A stretch of DNA of 64,000 bases from Budorcas taxicolor (GCF_023091745.1 NW_026292704.1:372001-436000); one strand, 5' to 3'. Counted from the first letter of the stretch, positions 10,001 to 24,131 are shown. A program made the numbers and translations. Notes: a model not told the origin generated them from the letters alone.

Positions 10001-13000
10001 CCGAGCTGCAGCAGTAGTGTCACGCTTCCTGTCACGTGGATCAAGGGATCTGTGGCTTTCCCTCGAGGCTGTCCCTCGAGGCTTTCCCACGAGGCTTTCC
10101 CACAGGGCTGTGCCACGTGCCACCTTGGTGTGAGTCGATCCTCGGCGTGAAAGACGAGCCGGTGAAGGGAAAAGAGGTTCCTCTGTAATGGACTGAGACA
10201 TCTGGGGGACTCTTGGAATGGTTGGCACGACCCTGGAGTTCCTCTCGCCGTTCCTGTTGAGAGGGCCTCCTCTTGAGATGCGACGGGAACGCCGGGAACT
10301 CTTTCCCGACGAAGCAGGGAAAGGATCCCTCATCTCGAGCTACGAGGCGGAAACGGGGCTCCTCTGGATGTGGGCGGGACCCTCGTGATTCCTCTCGAGT
10401 GGAGACGGCTAGGTCGGGGAACTTCTTGATTTGCACCAAGGGTGTGAAGGACCCTTTCGAAGTTCCAGAGGTGAGGTGTGATCAGCCTCGAGACGCCTCA
10501 GCGGAAATGGGCCTCATCTCGCCTGGAGGGGAGAACCTCCTGGATTTTCTCGAGTTGCGGCAGGTCTTCTCGAGTTACGACGGGGACCTCAGGGACCCGC
10601 TCTGGTGGCCTCAGGAAAGGCCAGTCCCCATGCGAGTTGCTAGGGGACCTCTCGGGATTCCTCTCCCGTCCATGCCAGGGCCTCAGTCCTTGTGTGGAGT
10701 CGGGGCCGGAACCTGAGGATTCCTCTCCAGTGTTGCCAAGGATCTTGGGGTGCTTCTGAGTCTCCCCAGGGGAGTCAGGCCTCGTCTCGAGTGGGGGCCT
10801 GCACGTGCGCTTTCCTCCCGAGCTGCAGCAGTAGTGTCACGCTTCCTGTCACGTGGATCAAGGGATCTGTGGCTTTCCCTCGAGGCTGTCCCTCGAGGCT
10901 TTCCCACGAGGCTTTCCCACAGGGCTGTGCCACGTGCCACCTTGGTGTGAGTCGATCCTCGGCGTGAAAGACGAGCCGGTGAAGGGAAAAGAGGTTCCTC
11001 TGGAATGGACTGAGACATCTGGGGGACTCTTGGAATGGTGGCACGACCCTGGAGTTCCTCTCGCCGTTCCTGTTGAGAGGGCCTCCTCTTGAGATGCGAC
11101 GGGAACGCCGGGAACTCTTTCCCGATGAAGCAGGGAAAGGATCCCTCATCTCGAGCTACGAGGCGGAAACGGGGCTCCTCTGGATGTGGGCGGGACCCTC
11201 GTGATTCCTCTCGAGTGGAGACGGCTAGGTCGGGGAACTTCTTGATTTGCACCAAGGGTGTGAAGGACCCTTTCGAAGTTCCAGAGGTGAGGTGTGATCA
11301 GCCTCGAGACGCCTCAGCGGAAATGGGCCTCATCTCGCCTGGAGGGGAGAACCTCCTGGATTTTCTCGAGTTGCGGCAGGTCTTCTCGAGTTACGACGGG
11401 GACCTCAGGGACCCGCTCTGGTGGCCTCAGGAAAGGCCAGTCCCCATGCGAGTTGCTAGGGGACCTCTCGGGATTCCTCTCCCGTCCATGCCGGGGCCTC
11501 AGTCCTTGTGTGGAGTCGGGGCCGGAACCTGCGGATTCCTCTCCAGTGTTGCCATGGATCTTGGGGTGCTTCTGAGTCTCCTCAGGGGAGTCAGGCCTCG
11601 TCTCGAGTGGGGGCCTGCACGTGCGCTTTCCTCCCGAGCTGCAGCAGTAGTGTCACGCTTCCTGTCACGTGGATCAAGGGATCTGTGGCTTTCCCTCGAG
11701 GCTGTCCCTCGAGGCTTTCCCACGAGGCTTTCCACAGGGCTGTGCCACGTGCCACCTTGAGGTGAGTCGATCCTCGGCGTGAAAGACGAGCCGGTGAAGG
11801 GAAAAGAGGTTCCTCTGGAATGGACTGAGACATCTGGGGGACTCTTGGAATGGTGGCACGACCCTGGAGTTCCTCTCGCCGTTCCTGTTGAGAGGGCCTC
11901 CTCTTGAGATGCGACCGGGAACGCCGGGAACTCTTTCCCGACGAAGCAGGGAAAGGATCCCTCATCTCGAGCTACGAGGCGGAAACGGGGCTCCTCTGGA
12001 TGTGGGCGGGACCCTCGTGATTCCTCTCGAGTGGAGACGGCTAGGTCGGGGAACTTCTTGATTTGCACCAAGGGTGTGAAGGACCCTTTCGAAGTTCCAG
12101 AGGTGAGGGTGTGATCAGCCTCGAGACGCCTCAGCGGAAATGGGCCTCATCTCGCCTGGAGGGGAGAACCTCCTGGATTTTCTCGAGTTGCGGCAGGTCT
12201 TCTCGAGTTACGACGGGGACCTCAGGGACCCGCTCTGGTGGCCTCAGGAAAGGCCAGTCCCCATGCGAGTTGCTAGGGGACCTCTCGGGATTCCTCTCCC
12301 GTCCATGCCGGGGCCTCAGTCCTTGTGTGGAGTCGGGGCCGGAACCTGAGGATTCCTCTCCAGTGTTGCCAAGGATCTTGGGGTGCTTCTGAGTCTCCCC
12401 AGGGGAGTCAGGCCTCGTCTCGAGTGGGGGCCTGCACGTGCGCTTTCCTCCCGAGCTGCAGCAGTAGTGTCACGCTTCCTGTCACGTGGATCAAGGGATC
12501 TGTGGCTTTCCCTCGAGGCTGTCCCTCGAGGCTTTCCCACGAGGCTTTCCCACAGGGCTGTGCCACGTGCCACCTTGGTGTGAGTCGATCCTCGGCGTGA
12601 AAGACGAGCCGGTGAAGGGAAAAGAGGTTCCTCTGTAATGGACTGAGACATCTGGGGGACTCTTGGAATGGTGGCACGACCCTGGAGTTCCTCTCGCCGT
12701 TCCTGTTGAGAGGGCCTCCTCTTGAGATGCGACGGGAACGCCGGGAACTCTTTCCCGACGAAGCAGGGAAAGGATCCCTCATCTCGAGTTACGAGGCAGA
12801 AACGGGGCTCCTCTGGATGTGGGCGGGACCCTCGTGATTCCTCTCGAGTGGAGACGGCTAGGTCGGGGAACTTCTTGATTTGCACCAAGGGTGTGAAGGA
12901 CCCTTTCGAAGTTCCAGAGGTGAGGTGTGATCAGCCTCGAGACGCCTCAGCGGAAATGGGCCTCATCTCGCCTGGAGGGGAGAACCTCCTGGATTTTCTC

Positions 13001-15984
13001 GAGTTGCGGCAGGTCTTCTCGAGTTACGACGGGGACCTCAGGGACCCGCTCTGGTGGCCTCAGGAAAGGCCAGCCCCATGCGAGTTGCTAGGGGACCTCT
13101 CGGGATTCCTCTCCCGTCCATGCCGGGGCCTCAGTCCTTGTGTGGAGTCGGGGCCGGAACCTGCGGATTCCTCTCCAGTGTTGCCATGGATCTTGGGGTG
13201 CTTCTGAGTCTCCCCAGGGGAGTCAGGCCTCGTCTCGAGTGGGGGCCTGCACGTGCGCTTTCCTCCCGAGCTGCAGCAGTAGTGTCACGCTTCCTGTCAC
13301 GTGGATCAAGGGATCTGTGGCTTTCCCTCGAGGCTGTCCCTCGAGGCTTTCCCACGAGGCTTTCCCACAGGGCTGTGCCACGTGCCACCTTGAGGTGAGT
13401 CGATCCTCGGCGTGAAAGACGAGCCGGTGAAGGGAAAAGAGGTTCCTCTGGAATGGACTGAGACATCTGTGGGACTCTTGGAATGGTGGCACGACCCTGG
13501 AGTTCCTCTCGCCGTTCCTGTTGAGAGGGCCTCCTCTTGAGATGCGACGGGAACGCCGGGAACTCTTTCCCGACGAAGCAGGGAAAGGATCCCTCATCTC
13601 GAGCTACGAGGCGGAAACGGGGCTCCTCTGGATGTGGGCGGGACCCTCGTGATTCCTCTCGAGTGGAGACGGCTAGGTCGGGGAACTTCTTGATTTGCAC
13701 CAAGGGTGTGAAGGACCCTTTCGAAGTTCCAGAGGTGAGGTGTGATCAGCCTCGAGACGCCTCAGCGGAAATGGGCCTCATCTCGCTTGGAGGGGAGAAC
13801 CTCCTGGATTTTCTCGAGTTGCAGCAGGTCTTCTCGAGTTACGACGGGGACCTCAGGGACCCGCTCTGGTGGCCTCAGGAAAGGCCAGTCCCCATGCGAG
13901 TTGCTAGGGGACCTCTCGGGATTCCTCTCCCGTCCATGCCGGGGCCTCAGTCCTTGTGTGGAGTCGGGGCCGGAACCTGAGGATTCCTCTCCAGTGTTGC
14001 CAAGGATCTTGGGGTGCTTCTGAGTCTCCCCAGGGGAGTCAGGCCTCGTCTCGAGTGGGGGCCTGCACGTGCGCTTTCCTCCCGAGCTGCAGCAGTAGTG
14101 TCACGCTTCCTGTCACGTGGATCAAGGGATCTGTGGCTTTCCCTCGAGGCTGTCCCTCGAGGCTTTCCCACGAGGCTTTCCCACAGGGCTGTGCCACGTG
14201 CCACCTTGGTGTGAGTCGATCCTCGGCGTGAAAGACGAGCCGGTGAAGGGAAAAGAGGTTCCTCTGTAATGGACTGAGACATCTGGGGGACTCTTGGAAT
14301 GGTGGCACGACCCTGGAGTTCCTCTCGCCGTTCCTGTTGAGAGGGCCTCCTCTTGAGATGCGACGGGAACGCCGGGAACTCTTTCCCGACGAAGCAGGGA
14401 AAGGATCCCTCATCTCGAGCTACGAGGCGGAAACGGGGCTCCTCTGGATGTGGGCGGGACCCTCGTGATTCCTCTCGAGTGGAGACGGCTAGGTCGGGGA
14501 ACTTCTTGATTTGCACCAAGGGTGTGAAGGACCCTTTCGAAGTTCCAGAGGTGAGGTGTGATCAGCCTCGAGACGCCTCAGCGGAAATGGGCCTCATCTC
14601 GCCTGGAGGGGAGAACCTCCTGGATTTTCTCGAGTTGCGGCAGGTCTTCTCGAGTTACGACGGGGACCTCAGGGACCCGCTCTGGTGGCCTCAGGAAAGG
14701 CCAGTCCCCATGCGAGTTGCTAGGGGACCTCTCGGGATTCCTCTCCCGTCCATGCCAGGGCCTCAGTCCTTGTGTGGAGTCGGGGCCGGAACCTGAGGAT
14801 TCCTCTCCAGTGTTGCCAAGGATCTTGGGGTGCTTCTGAGTCTCCCCAGGGGAGTCAGGCCTCGTCTCGAGTGGGGGCCTGCACGTGCGCTTTCCTCCCG
14901 AGCTGCAGCAGTAGTGTCACGCTTCCTGTCACGTGGATCAAGGGATCTGTGGCTTTCCCTCGAGGCTGTCCCTCGAGGCTTTCCCACGAGGCTTTCCCAC
15001 AGGGCTGTGCCACGTGCCACCTTGGTGTGAGTCGATCCTCGGCGTGAAAGACGAGCCGGTGAAGGGAAAAGAGGTTCCTGTGGAATGGACTGAGACATCT
15101 GGGGGACTCTTGGAATGGTGGCACGACCCTGGAGTTCCTCTCGCCGTTCCTGTTGAGAGGGCCTCCTCTTGAGATGCGACGGGAACGCCGGGAACTCTTT
15201 CCCGACGAAGCAGGGAAAGGATCCCTCATCTCGAGCTACGAGGCGGAAACGGGGCTCCTCTGGATGTGGGCGGGACCCTCGTGATTCCTCTCGAGTGGAG
15301 ACGGCTAGGTCGGGGAACTTCTTGATTTGCACCAAGGGTGTGAAGGACCCTTTCGAAGTTCCAGAGGTGAGGTGTGATCAGCCTCGAGACGCCTCAGCGG
15401 AAATGGGCCTCATCTCGCCTGGAGGGGAGAACCTCCTGGATTTTCTCGAGTTGCGGCAGGTCTTCTCGAGTTACGACGGGGAACTCAGGGACCCGCTCTG
15501 GTGGCCTCAGGAAAGGCCAGTCCCCATGCGAGTTGCTAGGGGACCGCTCGGGATTCCTCTCCCGTCCATGCCGGGGCCTCAGTCCTTCTGTGGAGTCGGG
15601 GCCGGAACCTGAGGATTCCTCTCCAGTGTTGCCAAGGATCTTGGGGTGCTTCTGAGTCTCCCCAGGTGAGTCAGGCCTCGTCTCGAGTGGGGGCCTGCAC
15701 GTGCGCTTTCCTCCCGAGCTGCAGCAGTAGTGTCACGCTTCCTGTCACGTGGATCAAGGGATCTGTGGCTTTCCCTCGAGGCTGTCCCTCGAGGCTTTCC
15801 CACGAGGCTTTCCCACAGGGCTGTGCCACGTGCCACCTTGGTGTGAGTCGATCCTCGGCGTGAAAGACGAGCCGATGAAGGGAAAAGAGGTTCCTCTGTA
15901 ATGGACTGAGACATCTGGGGGACTCTTGGAATGGTGGCACGACCCTGGAGTTCCTCTCGCCGTTCCTGTTGAGAGGGCCTCCTC
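7008..15984 (+). repeat. P/Q/R monomer domain, imperfect 3-unit higher-order pattern
   Basis: Eleven units fall into three recognisable types. P has ccatgccagggcc with ccaagg and often cctgtgg. Q has cctgcgg with ttgaggtgag and usually ctcctcagg. R has ccaagg with ctctgtaatgg. The order is P (7008), Q (7824), Q (8640), R (9456), P (10273), Q (11089), R (11904), Q (12722), R (13537), P (14353), R (15169). The middle run P-Q-R-P-Q-R is regular and the rest is scrambled. Small indels lie near 10222 (+1), 11731 (-1), 11917 (+1), 12107 (+1) and 13073 (-1). Confidence 0.75.
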
Positions 15985-17616
15985 TTGAGATGCGACGGGA
16001 ACGCCGGGAACTCTTTCCCGACGAAGAAGGGAAAGGATCCCTCATCTCGAGCTACGAGGCGGAAACGGGGCTCCTCTGGATGAGGGCGGGACCCTCGTGA
16101 TTCCTCTCGAGTGGAGACGGCTAGGTCGGGGAACTTCTTGATTTGCACCAAGGGTGTGAAGGACCCTTTCGAAGTTCCAGAGGTGAGGTGTGATCAGCCT
16201 CGAGACGCCTCAGCGGAAATGGGCCTCATCTCGCCTGGAGGGGAGAACCTCCTGGATTTTCTCGAGTTGCGGCAGGTCTTCTCGAGTTACGACGGGGACC
16301 TCAGGGACCCGCTCTGGTGGCCTCAGGAAAGGCCAGTCCCCATGCGAGTTGCTAGGGGACCTCTCGGGATTCCTCTCCCGTCCATGCCGGGGCCTCAGTC
16401 CTTGTGTGGAGTCGGGGCCGGAACCTGAGGTTTCCTCTCCAGTGTTGCCATGGATCTTGGGGTGCTTCTGAGTCTCCCCAGGGGAGTCAGGCCTCGTCTC
16501 GAGTGGGGGCCTGCACGTGCGCTTTCCTCCCGAGCTGCAGCAGTAGTGTCACGCTTCCTGTCACGTGGATCAAGGGATCTGTGGCTTTCCCTCGAGGCTG
16601 TCCCTCGAGGCTTTCCCACGAGGCTTTCCCACAGGGCTGTGCCACGTGCCACCTTGGTGTGAGTCGATCCTCGGCGTGAAAGACGAGCCGGTGAAGGGAA
16701 AAGAGGTTCCTCTGGAATGGACTGAGACATCTGGGGGACTCTTGGAATGGTGGCACGACCCTGGAGTTCCTCTCGCCGTTCCTGTTGAGAGGGCCTCCTC
16801 TTGAGATGCGACGGGAACGCCGGGAACTCTTTCCCGACGAAGCAGGGAAAGGATCCCTCATCTCGAGCTACGAGGCGGAAACGGGGCTCCTCTGGATGTG
16901 GGCGGGACCCTCGTGATTCCTCTCGAGTGGAGACGGCTAGGTCGGGGAACTTCTTGATTTGCACCAAGGGTGTGAAGGACCCTTTCGAAGTTCCAGAGGT
17001 GAGGTGTGATCAGCCTCGAGACGCCTCAGCGGAAATGGGCCTCATCTCGCCTGGAGGGGAGAACCTCCTGGATTTTCTCGAGTTGCGGCAGGTCTTCTCG
17101 AGTTACGACGGGGATCTCAGGGACCCGCTCTGGTGGCCTCAGGAAAGGCCAGTCCCCATGCGAGTTGCTAGGGGACCTCTCGGGATTCCTCTCCCGTCCA
17201 TGCCGGGCCCTCAGTCCTTGTGTGGAGTCGGGGCCGGAACCTGAGAATTCCTCTCCAGTGTTGCCATGGATCTTGGGGTGCTTCTGAGTCTCCCCAGGGG
17301 AGGCAGGCCTCGTCTCGAGTGGGGGCCTGCACGTGCGCTTTCCTCCCGAGCTGCAGCAGTAGTGTCACGCTTCCTGTCACGTGGATCAAGGGATCTGTGG
17401 CTTTCCCTCGAGGCTGTCCCTCGAGACTTTCCCACGAGGCTTTCCCACAGGGCTGTGCCACGTGCCACCTTGGTGTGAGTCGATCCTCAGCGTGAAAGAC
17501 GAGCCGGTGAAGGGAAAAGAGGTTCCTCTGGAATGGACTGAGACATCTGGGGGACTCTTGGAATGGTGGCACGACCCTGGAGTTTCTCTCGCCGTTCCTG
17601 TTGAGAGGGCCTCCTC
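15985..17616 (+). repeat. Two transitional satellite monomers
   Basis: Two 816-bp units link the P/Q/R domain to the next block. The first has private changes near 16026 (aagaaggg), 16083 (gatgaggg) and 16430 (gaggtttcc). The second has ggggatctcagg near 17111, gccgggccc near 17203, and a gagaattcc change near 17243 that creates the only EcoRI site I noticed in the window. No gene is present. Confidence 0.9.
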
Positions 17617-20600
17617 TTGAGATGCGACGGGAACGCCGGGAAATCTTTCCCGACGAAGCAGGGAAAGGATCCCTCATCTCGAGCTACGAGGCGGAAACGG
17701 GGCTCCTCTGGATGTGGGCGGGACCCTCGTGATTCCTCTCGAGTGGAGACGGCTAGGTCGGGGAACTTCTTGATTTGCACCAAGGGTGTGAAGGACCCTT
17801 TCGAAGTTCCAGAGGTGAGGTGTGATCAGCCTCGAGACGCCTCAGCGGAAATGGGCCTCATCTCGCCTGGAGGGGAGAACCTCCTGGATTTTCTCGAGTT
17901 GCGGCAGGTCTTCTCGAGTTACGACGGGGACCTCAGGGACCCGCTCTGGTGGCCTCAGGAAAGGCCAGTCCCCATGCGAGTTGCTAGGGGACCTCTCGGG
18001 ATTTCTCTCCCGTCCATGCCGGGGCCTCAGTCCTTGTGTGGAGTCGGGGCCGGAACCTGAGGATTCCTCTCCAGTGTTGCCATGGATCTTGGGGTGCTTC
18101 TGAGTCTCCCCAGGGGAGTCAGGCCTCGTCTCGAGTGGGGGCCTGCACGTGCGCTTTCCTCCCGAGCTGCAGCAGTAGTGTCACGCGTCCTGTCACGTGG
18201 ATCAAGGGATCTGTGGCTTTCCCTCGAGGCTGTCCCTCGAGGCTTTCCCACGAGGCTTTCCCACAGGGCTGTGCCACGTGCCACCTTGGTGTGAGTCCAT
18301 CCTCGGCGTGAAAGACGTGCCGGTGAAGGGAAAAGAGGTTCCTCTGGAATGGACTGAGACATCTGGGGGACTCTTGCAATGGTGGCACGACCCTGGAGTT
18401 CCTCTCGCCGTTCCTGTTGAGAGGGCCTCCTCTTGAGATGCGACGGGAACGCCGGGAACTCTTTCCCGACGAAGCAGGGAAAGGATCCCTCATCTCGAGC
18501 TACGAGGCGGAAACGGGGCTCCTCTGGATGTGGGCGGGACCCTCGTGATTCCTCTCGAGTGGAGACGGCTACGTCGGGGAACTTCTTGATTTGCACCAAG
18601 GGTGTGAAGGACCCTTTCGAAGTTCCAGAGGTGAGGTGTGATCAGCCTCGAGACGCCTCAGCGGAAATGGGCCTCATCTCGCCTGGAGGGGAGAACCTCC
18701 TGGATTTTCTCGAGTTGCGGCAGGTCTTCTCGAGTTACGACGGGGACCTCAGGGACCCGCTCTGGTGGCCTCAGGAAAGGCGAGTCCCCATGCGAGTTGC
18801 TAGGGGACCTCTCGGGATTCCTCTCCCGTCCATGCCGGGCCCTCAGTCCTTGTGTGGAGTCGGGGCCGGAACCTGAGGATTCCTCTCCAGTGTTGCCATG
18901 GATCTTGGGGTGCTTCTGAGTCTCCCCAGGGGAGTCAGGCCTCGTCTCGAGTGGGGGCCTGCACGTGCGCTTTCCTCCCGAGCTGCAGCAGTAGTGTCAC
19001 GCTTCCTGTCACGTGGATCAAGGGATCTGTGGCTTTCCCTCGAGGCTGTCCCTCGAGGCTTTCCCACGAGGCTTTCCCACAGGGCTGTGCCACGTGCCAA
19101 CTTGGTGTGAGTCTATCCTCGGCGTGAAAGACGAGCCGGTGAAGGGAAAAGAGGTTCCTCTGGAATGGACTGAGACATCTGGGGGACTCTTGGAATGGTG
19201 GCACGACCCTGGAGTTCCTCTCGCCGTTCCTGTTGAGAGGGCCTCCTCTTGAGATGCGACGGGAACGCCGGGAACTCTTTCCCGACGAAGCAGGGAAAGG
19301 ATCCCTCATCTCGAGCTACGAGGCGGAAACGGGGCTCCTCTGGATGTGGGCGGGACCCTCGTGATTCCTCTCGAGTGGAGACGGCTAGGTCGGGGAACTT
19401 CTTGATTTGCACCAAGGGTGTGAAGGACCCTTTCGAAGTTCCAGAGGTGAGCTGTGATCAGCCTCGAGACGCCTCAGCGGAAATGGGCCTCATCTCGCTT
19501 GGAGGGGAGAACCTCCTGGATTTTCTCGAGTTGCGGCAGGTCTTCTCGAGTTACGACGGGGACCTCAGGGACCCGCTCTGGTGGCCTCAGGAAAGGCCAG
19601 TCCCCATGCGAGTTGCTAGGGGACCTCTCGGGATTCCTCTCCCGTCCATGCCGGGGCCTCAGTCCTTGTGTGGAGTCGGGGCCGGAACCTGAGGATTCCT
19701 CTCCAGTGTTGCCATGGATCTTGGGGTGCTTCTGAGTCTCCCCAGGGGAGTCAGGCCTCGTCTCGAGTGGGGGCCTGCACGTGCGCTTTCCTCCCGAGCT
19801 GCAGCAGTAGTGTCACGCTTCCTGTCACGTGGATCAAGGGATCTGTGGCTTTCCCTCGAGGCTGTCCCTCGAGGCTTTCCCACGAGGCTTTCCCACAGGG
19901 CTGTGCCACGTGCCACCTTGGTGTGAGTCGATCCTCGGCGTGAAAGACGATCCGGTGAAGGGAAAAGAGGTTCCTGTGGAATGGACTGAGACATCTGGGG
20001 GACTCTTGGAATGGTGGCACGACCCTGGAGTTCCTCTCGCCGTTCCTGTTGAGAGGGCCTCCTCTTGAGATGCGACGGGAACGCCGGGAACTCTTTCCCG
20101 ACGAAGCAGGGAAAGGATCCCTCATCTCGAGCTACGAGGCGGAAACGGGGCTCCTCTGGATGTGGGCGGGACCCTCGTGATTCCTCTCGAGTGGAGACGG
20201 CTAGGTCGGGGAACTTCTTGATTTGCACCAAGGGTGTGAAGGACCCTTTCGAAGTTCCAGAGGTGAGGTGTGATCAGCCTCGAGACGCCTCAGCGGAAAT
20301 GGGCCTCATCTCGCCTGGAGGGGAGAACCTCCTGGATTTTCTCGAGTTGCGGCAGGTCTTCTCGAGTTACGACGGGGACCTCAGGGACCCGCTCTGGTGG
20401 CCTCAGGAAAGGCCAGTCCCCATGCGAGTTGCTAGGGGACCTCTCGGGATTCCTCTCCCGTCCATGCCGGGGCCTCAGTCCTTGTGTGGAGTCGGGGCCG
20501 GAACCTGAGGATTCCTCTCCAGTGTTGCCATGGATCTTGGGGTGCTTCTGAGTCTCCCCAGGGGAGTCAGGCCTCGTCTCGAGTGGGGGCCTGCACGTGC

Positions 20601-20880
20601 GCTTTCCTCCCGAGCTGCAGCAGTAGTGTCACGCTTCCTGTCACGTGGATCAAGGGATCTGTGGCTTTCCCTCGAGGCTGTCCCTCGAGGCTTTCCCACG
20701 AGGCTTTCCCACAGGGCTGTGCCACGTGCCACCTTGGTGTGAGTCGATCCTCGGCGTGAAAGACGAGCCGGTGAAGGGAAAAGAGGTTCCTCTGGAATGG
20801 ACTGAGACATCTGGGGGACTCTTGGAATGGTGGCACGACCCTGGAGTTCCTCTCGCCGTTCCTGTTGAGAGGGCCTCCTC
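17617..20880 (+). repeat. First copy of a 5-unit variant series
   Basis: The unit at 17617 carries four linked variants: cacgcgtcctg near 18182, gagtccatcc near 18293, gacgtgccgg near 18315 and cttgcaatgg near 18374. The unit at 18433 has ggcgagtcccc, gccgggccc and gagtctatcc. The unit at 19249 has gtgagctgtgatc. The same ordered series recurs at 21695, 22506 and 23320, five units later. All units here are exactly 816 bp. Confidence 0.75.
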
Positions 20881-23800
20881 TTGAGATGCGACGGGAACGC
20901 CGGGAACTCTTTCCCGACGAAGCAGGGAAAGGATCCCTCATCTCGAGCTACACGAGGCGGAAACGGGGCTCCTCTGGATGTGGGCGGGACCCTCGTGAAT
21001 CCTCTCGAGTGGAGACGGCTAGGTCGGGGAACTTCTTGATTTGCACAAGGGTGTGAAGGACCCTTTCGAAGTTCCAGAGGTGAGGTGTGATCAGCCTCGA
21101 GACGCCTCAGCGGAAATGGGCCTCATCTCGCCTGGAGGGGAGAACCTCCTGGATTTTCTCGAGTTGCGGCAGGTCTTCTCGAGTTACGACGGGGACCTCA
21201 GGGACCCGCTCTGGTGGCCTCAGGAAAGGCGAGTCCCCATGCGAGTTGCTAGGGGACCTCTCGGGATTCCTCTCCCGTCCATGCCGGGGCCTCAGTCCTT
21301 GTGTGGAGTCGGGACGGAACCTGCGGATTCCTCTCCAGTGTTGCCATGGATCTTGGGGTGCTTCTGAGTCTCCTCAGGGGAGTCAGGCCTCGTCTCGAGT
21401 GGGGGCCTGCACGTCCGCTTTCCTCCCGAGCTGCAGCAGTAGTGTCACGCTTCCTGTCACGTGGATCAAGGGATCTGTGGCTTTCCCTCGAGGCTGTCCC
21501 TCGAGGCTTTCCCACGAGGCTTTCCCACAGGGCTGTGCCACGTGCCACCTTGGTGTGAGTCGATCCTCGCGTGAAAGACGAGCCGGTGAAGGGAAAAGAG
21601 GTTCCTTGGAATGGACTGAGACATCTGGGGGACTCTTGGAATGGTGGCACGACCCTGGAGTTCCTCTCGCCGTTCCTGTTGAGAGGGCCTCCTCTTGAGA
21701 TGCGACGGGAACGCCGGGAACTCTTTCCCGACGAAGCAGGGAAAGGATCCCTCATCTCGAGCTACGAGGCGGAAACGGGGCTCCTCTGGATGTGGGCGGG
21801 ACCCTCGTGAATCCTCTCGAGTGGAGACGGCTAGGTCGGGGAACTTCTTGATTTGCACCAAGGGTGTGAAGGACCCTTTCGAAGTTCCAGAGGTGAGGTG
21901 TGATCAGCCTCGAGACGCCTCAGCGGAAATGGGCCTCATCTCGCCTGGAGGGAGAACCTCCTGGATTTTCTCGAGTTGCGGCAGGTCTTCTCGAGTTACG
22001 ACGGGGACCTCAGGGACCCGCTCTGGTGGCCTCAGGAAAGGCCAGTCCCCATGCGAGTTGCTAGGGGACCTCTCGGGATTCCTCTCCCGTCCATGCCGGG
22101 GCCTCAGTCCTTGTGTGGAGTCGGGCCGGAACCTGAGGATTCCTCTCCAGTGTTGCCATGGATCTTGGGTGCTTCTGAGTCTCCCCAGGGGAGTCAGGCC
22201 TCGTCTCGAGTGGGGCATGCACGTGCGCTTTCCTCCCGAGCTGCAGCAGTAGTGTCACGCGTCCTGTCACGTGGATCAAGGGATCTGTGGCTTTCCCTCG
22301 AGGCTGTCCCTCGAGGCTTTCCCACGAGGCTTTCCCACAGGGCTGTGCCACGTGCCACCTTGGTGTGAGTCCATCCTCGGCGTGAAAGACGTGCCGGTGA
22401 AGGAAAAGAGGTTCCTCTGGAATGGACTGAGACATCTGGGGGACTCTTGCAATGGTGGCACGACCCTGGAGTTCCTCTCGCCGTTCCTGTTGAGAGGGCC
22501 TCCTCTTGAGATGCGACGGGAACGCCGGGAACTCTTTCCCGACGAAGCAGGGAAAGGATCCCTCATCTCGAGCTACGAGGCGGAAACGGGGCTCCTCTGG
22601 ATGTGGGCGGGACCCTCGTGATTCCTCTCGAGTGGAGACGGCTAGGTCGGGGAACTTCTTGATTTGCACCAAGGGTGTGAAGGACCCTTTCGAAGTTCCA
22701 GAGGTGAGGTGTGATCAGCCTCGAGACGCCTCAGCGGAAATGGGCCTCATCTCGCCTGGAGGGGAGAACCTCCTGGATTTTCTCGAGTTGCGGCAGGTCT
22801 TCTCGAGTTACGACGGGGACCTCAGGGACCCGCTCTGGTGGCCTCAGGAAAGGCCAGTCCCCATGCGAGTTGCTAGGGGACCTCTCGGGATTACTCTCCC
22901 GTCCATGCCGGGCCCTCAGTCCTTGTGTGGAGTCGGGGCCGGAACCTGAGGATTCCTCTCCAGTGTTGCCATGGATCTTGGGTGCTTCTGAGTCTCCCCA
23001 GGGGAGTCAGGCCTCGTCTCGAGTGGGGGCCTGCACGTGCGCTTTCCTCCCGAGCTGCAGCAGTAGTGTCACGCTTCCTGTCACGTGGATCAAGGATCTG
23101 TGGCTTTCCCTCGAGGCTGTCCCTCGAGGCTTTCCCACGAGGCATTCCCACAGGGCTGTGCCACGTGCCACCTTGGTGTGAGTCTATCCTCGGCGTGAAA
23201 GACGAGCCGGTGAAGGGAAAAGAGGTTCCTCTGGAATGGACTGAGACATCTGGGGGACTCTTGGAATGGTGGCACGACCCTGGAGTTCCTCTCGCCGTTC
23301 CTGTTGAGAGGGCCTCCTCTTGAGATGCGACGGGAACGCCGGGAACTCTTTCCCGACGAAGCAGGGAAAGGATCCCTCATCTCGAGCTACGAGGCGGAAA
23401 CGGGGCTCCTCTGGATGTGGGCGGGACCCTCGTGATTCCTCTCGAGTGGAGACGGCTAGGTCGGGGAACTTCTTGATTTGCACCAAGGGTGTGAAGGACC
23501 CTTTCGAAGTTCCAGAGGTGAGCTGTGATCAGCCTCGAGACGCCTCAGCGGAAATGGGCCTCATCTCGCCTGGAGGGGAGAACCTCCTGGATTTTCTCGA
23601 GTTGCGGCAGGTCTTCTCGAGTTACGACGGGGACCTCAGGGACCCGCTCTGGTGGCCTCAGGAAAGGCCAGTCCCCATGCGAGTTGCTAGGGGACCTCTC
23701 GGGATTCCTCTCCCGTCCTTGCCGGGGCCTCAGTCCTTGTGTGGAGTCGGGGCCGGAACCTGAGGATTCCTCTCCAGTGTTGCCATGGATCTTGGGGTGC

Positions 23801-24131
23801 TTCTGAGTCTCCCCAGGGAGTCAGGCCTCGTCTCGAGTGGGGGCCTGCACGTGCGCTTTCCTCCCGAGCTGCAGCAGTAGTGTCACGCTTCCTGTCACGT
23901 GGATCAAGGGATCTGTGGCTTTCCCTCGAGGATGTCCCTCGAGGCTTTCCCACGAGGCTTTCCCACAGGGCTGTGCCACGTGCCACCTTGGTGTGAGTCG
24001 ATCCTCGGCGTGAAAGACGAGCCGGTGAAGGGAAAAGAGGTTCCTCTGGAATGGACTGAGACATCTGGGGGACTCTTGGAATGGTGGCACGACCCTGGAG
24101 TTCCTCTCGCCGCTGTTGAGAGGGCCTCCTC
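20881..24131 (+). repeat. Satellite segment dense in small indels, second copy of the series
   Basis: Four units of 814, 811, 814 and 812 bp. I count 14 indels: +2 at 20951, and deletions near 21047, 21313, 21568, 21606, 21951, 22124, 22168, 22214, 22403, 22980, 23093, 23816 and 24113 (the last of three bases). Most shorten runs of G or C by one base. That pattern fits consensus errors in a poorly covered stretch, but local mutation cannot be excluded. Apart from the indels the units keep the marker series of 17617-20064. Confidence 0.8.
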
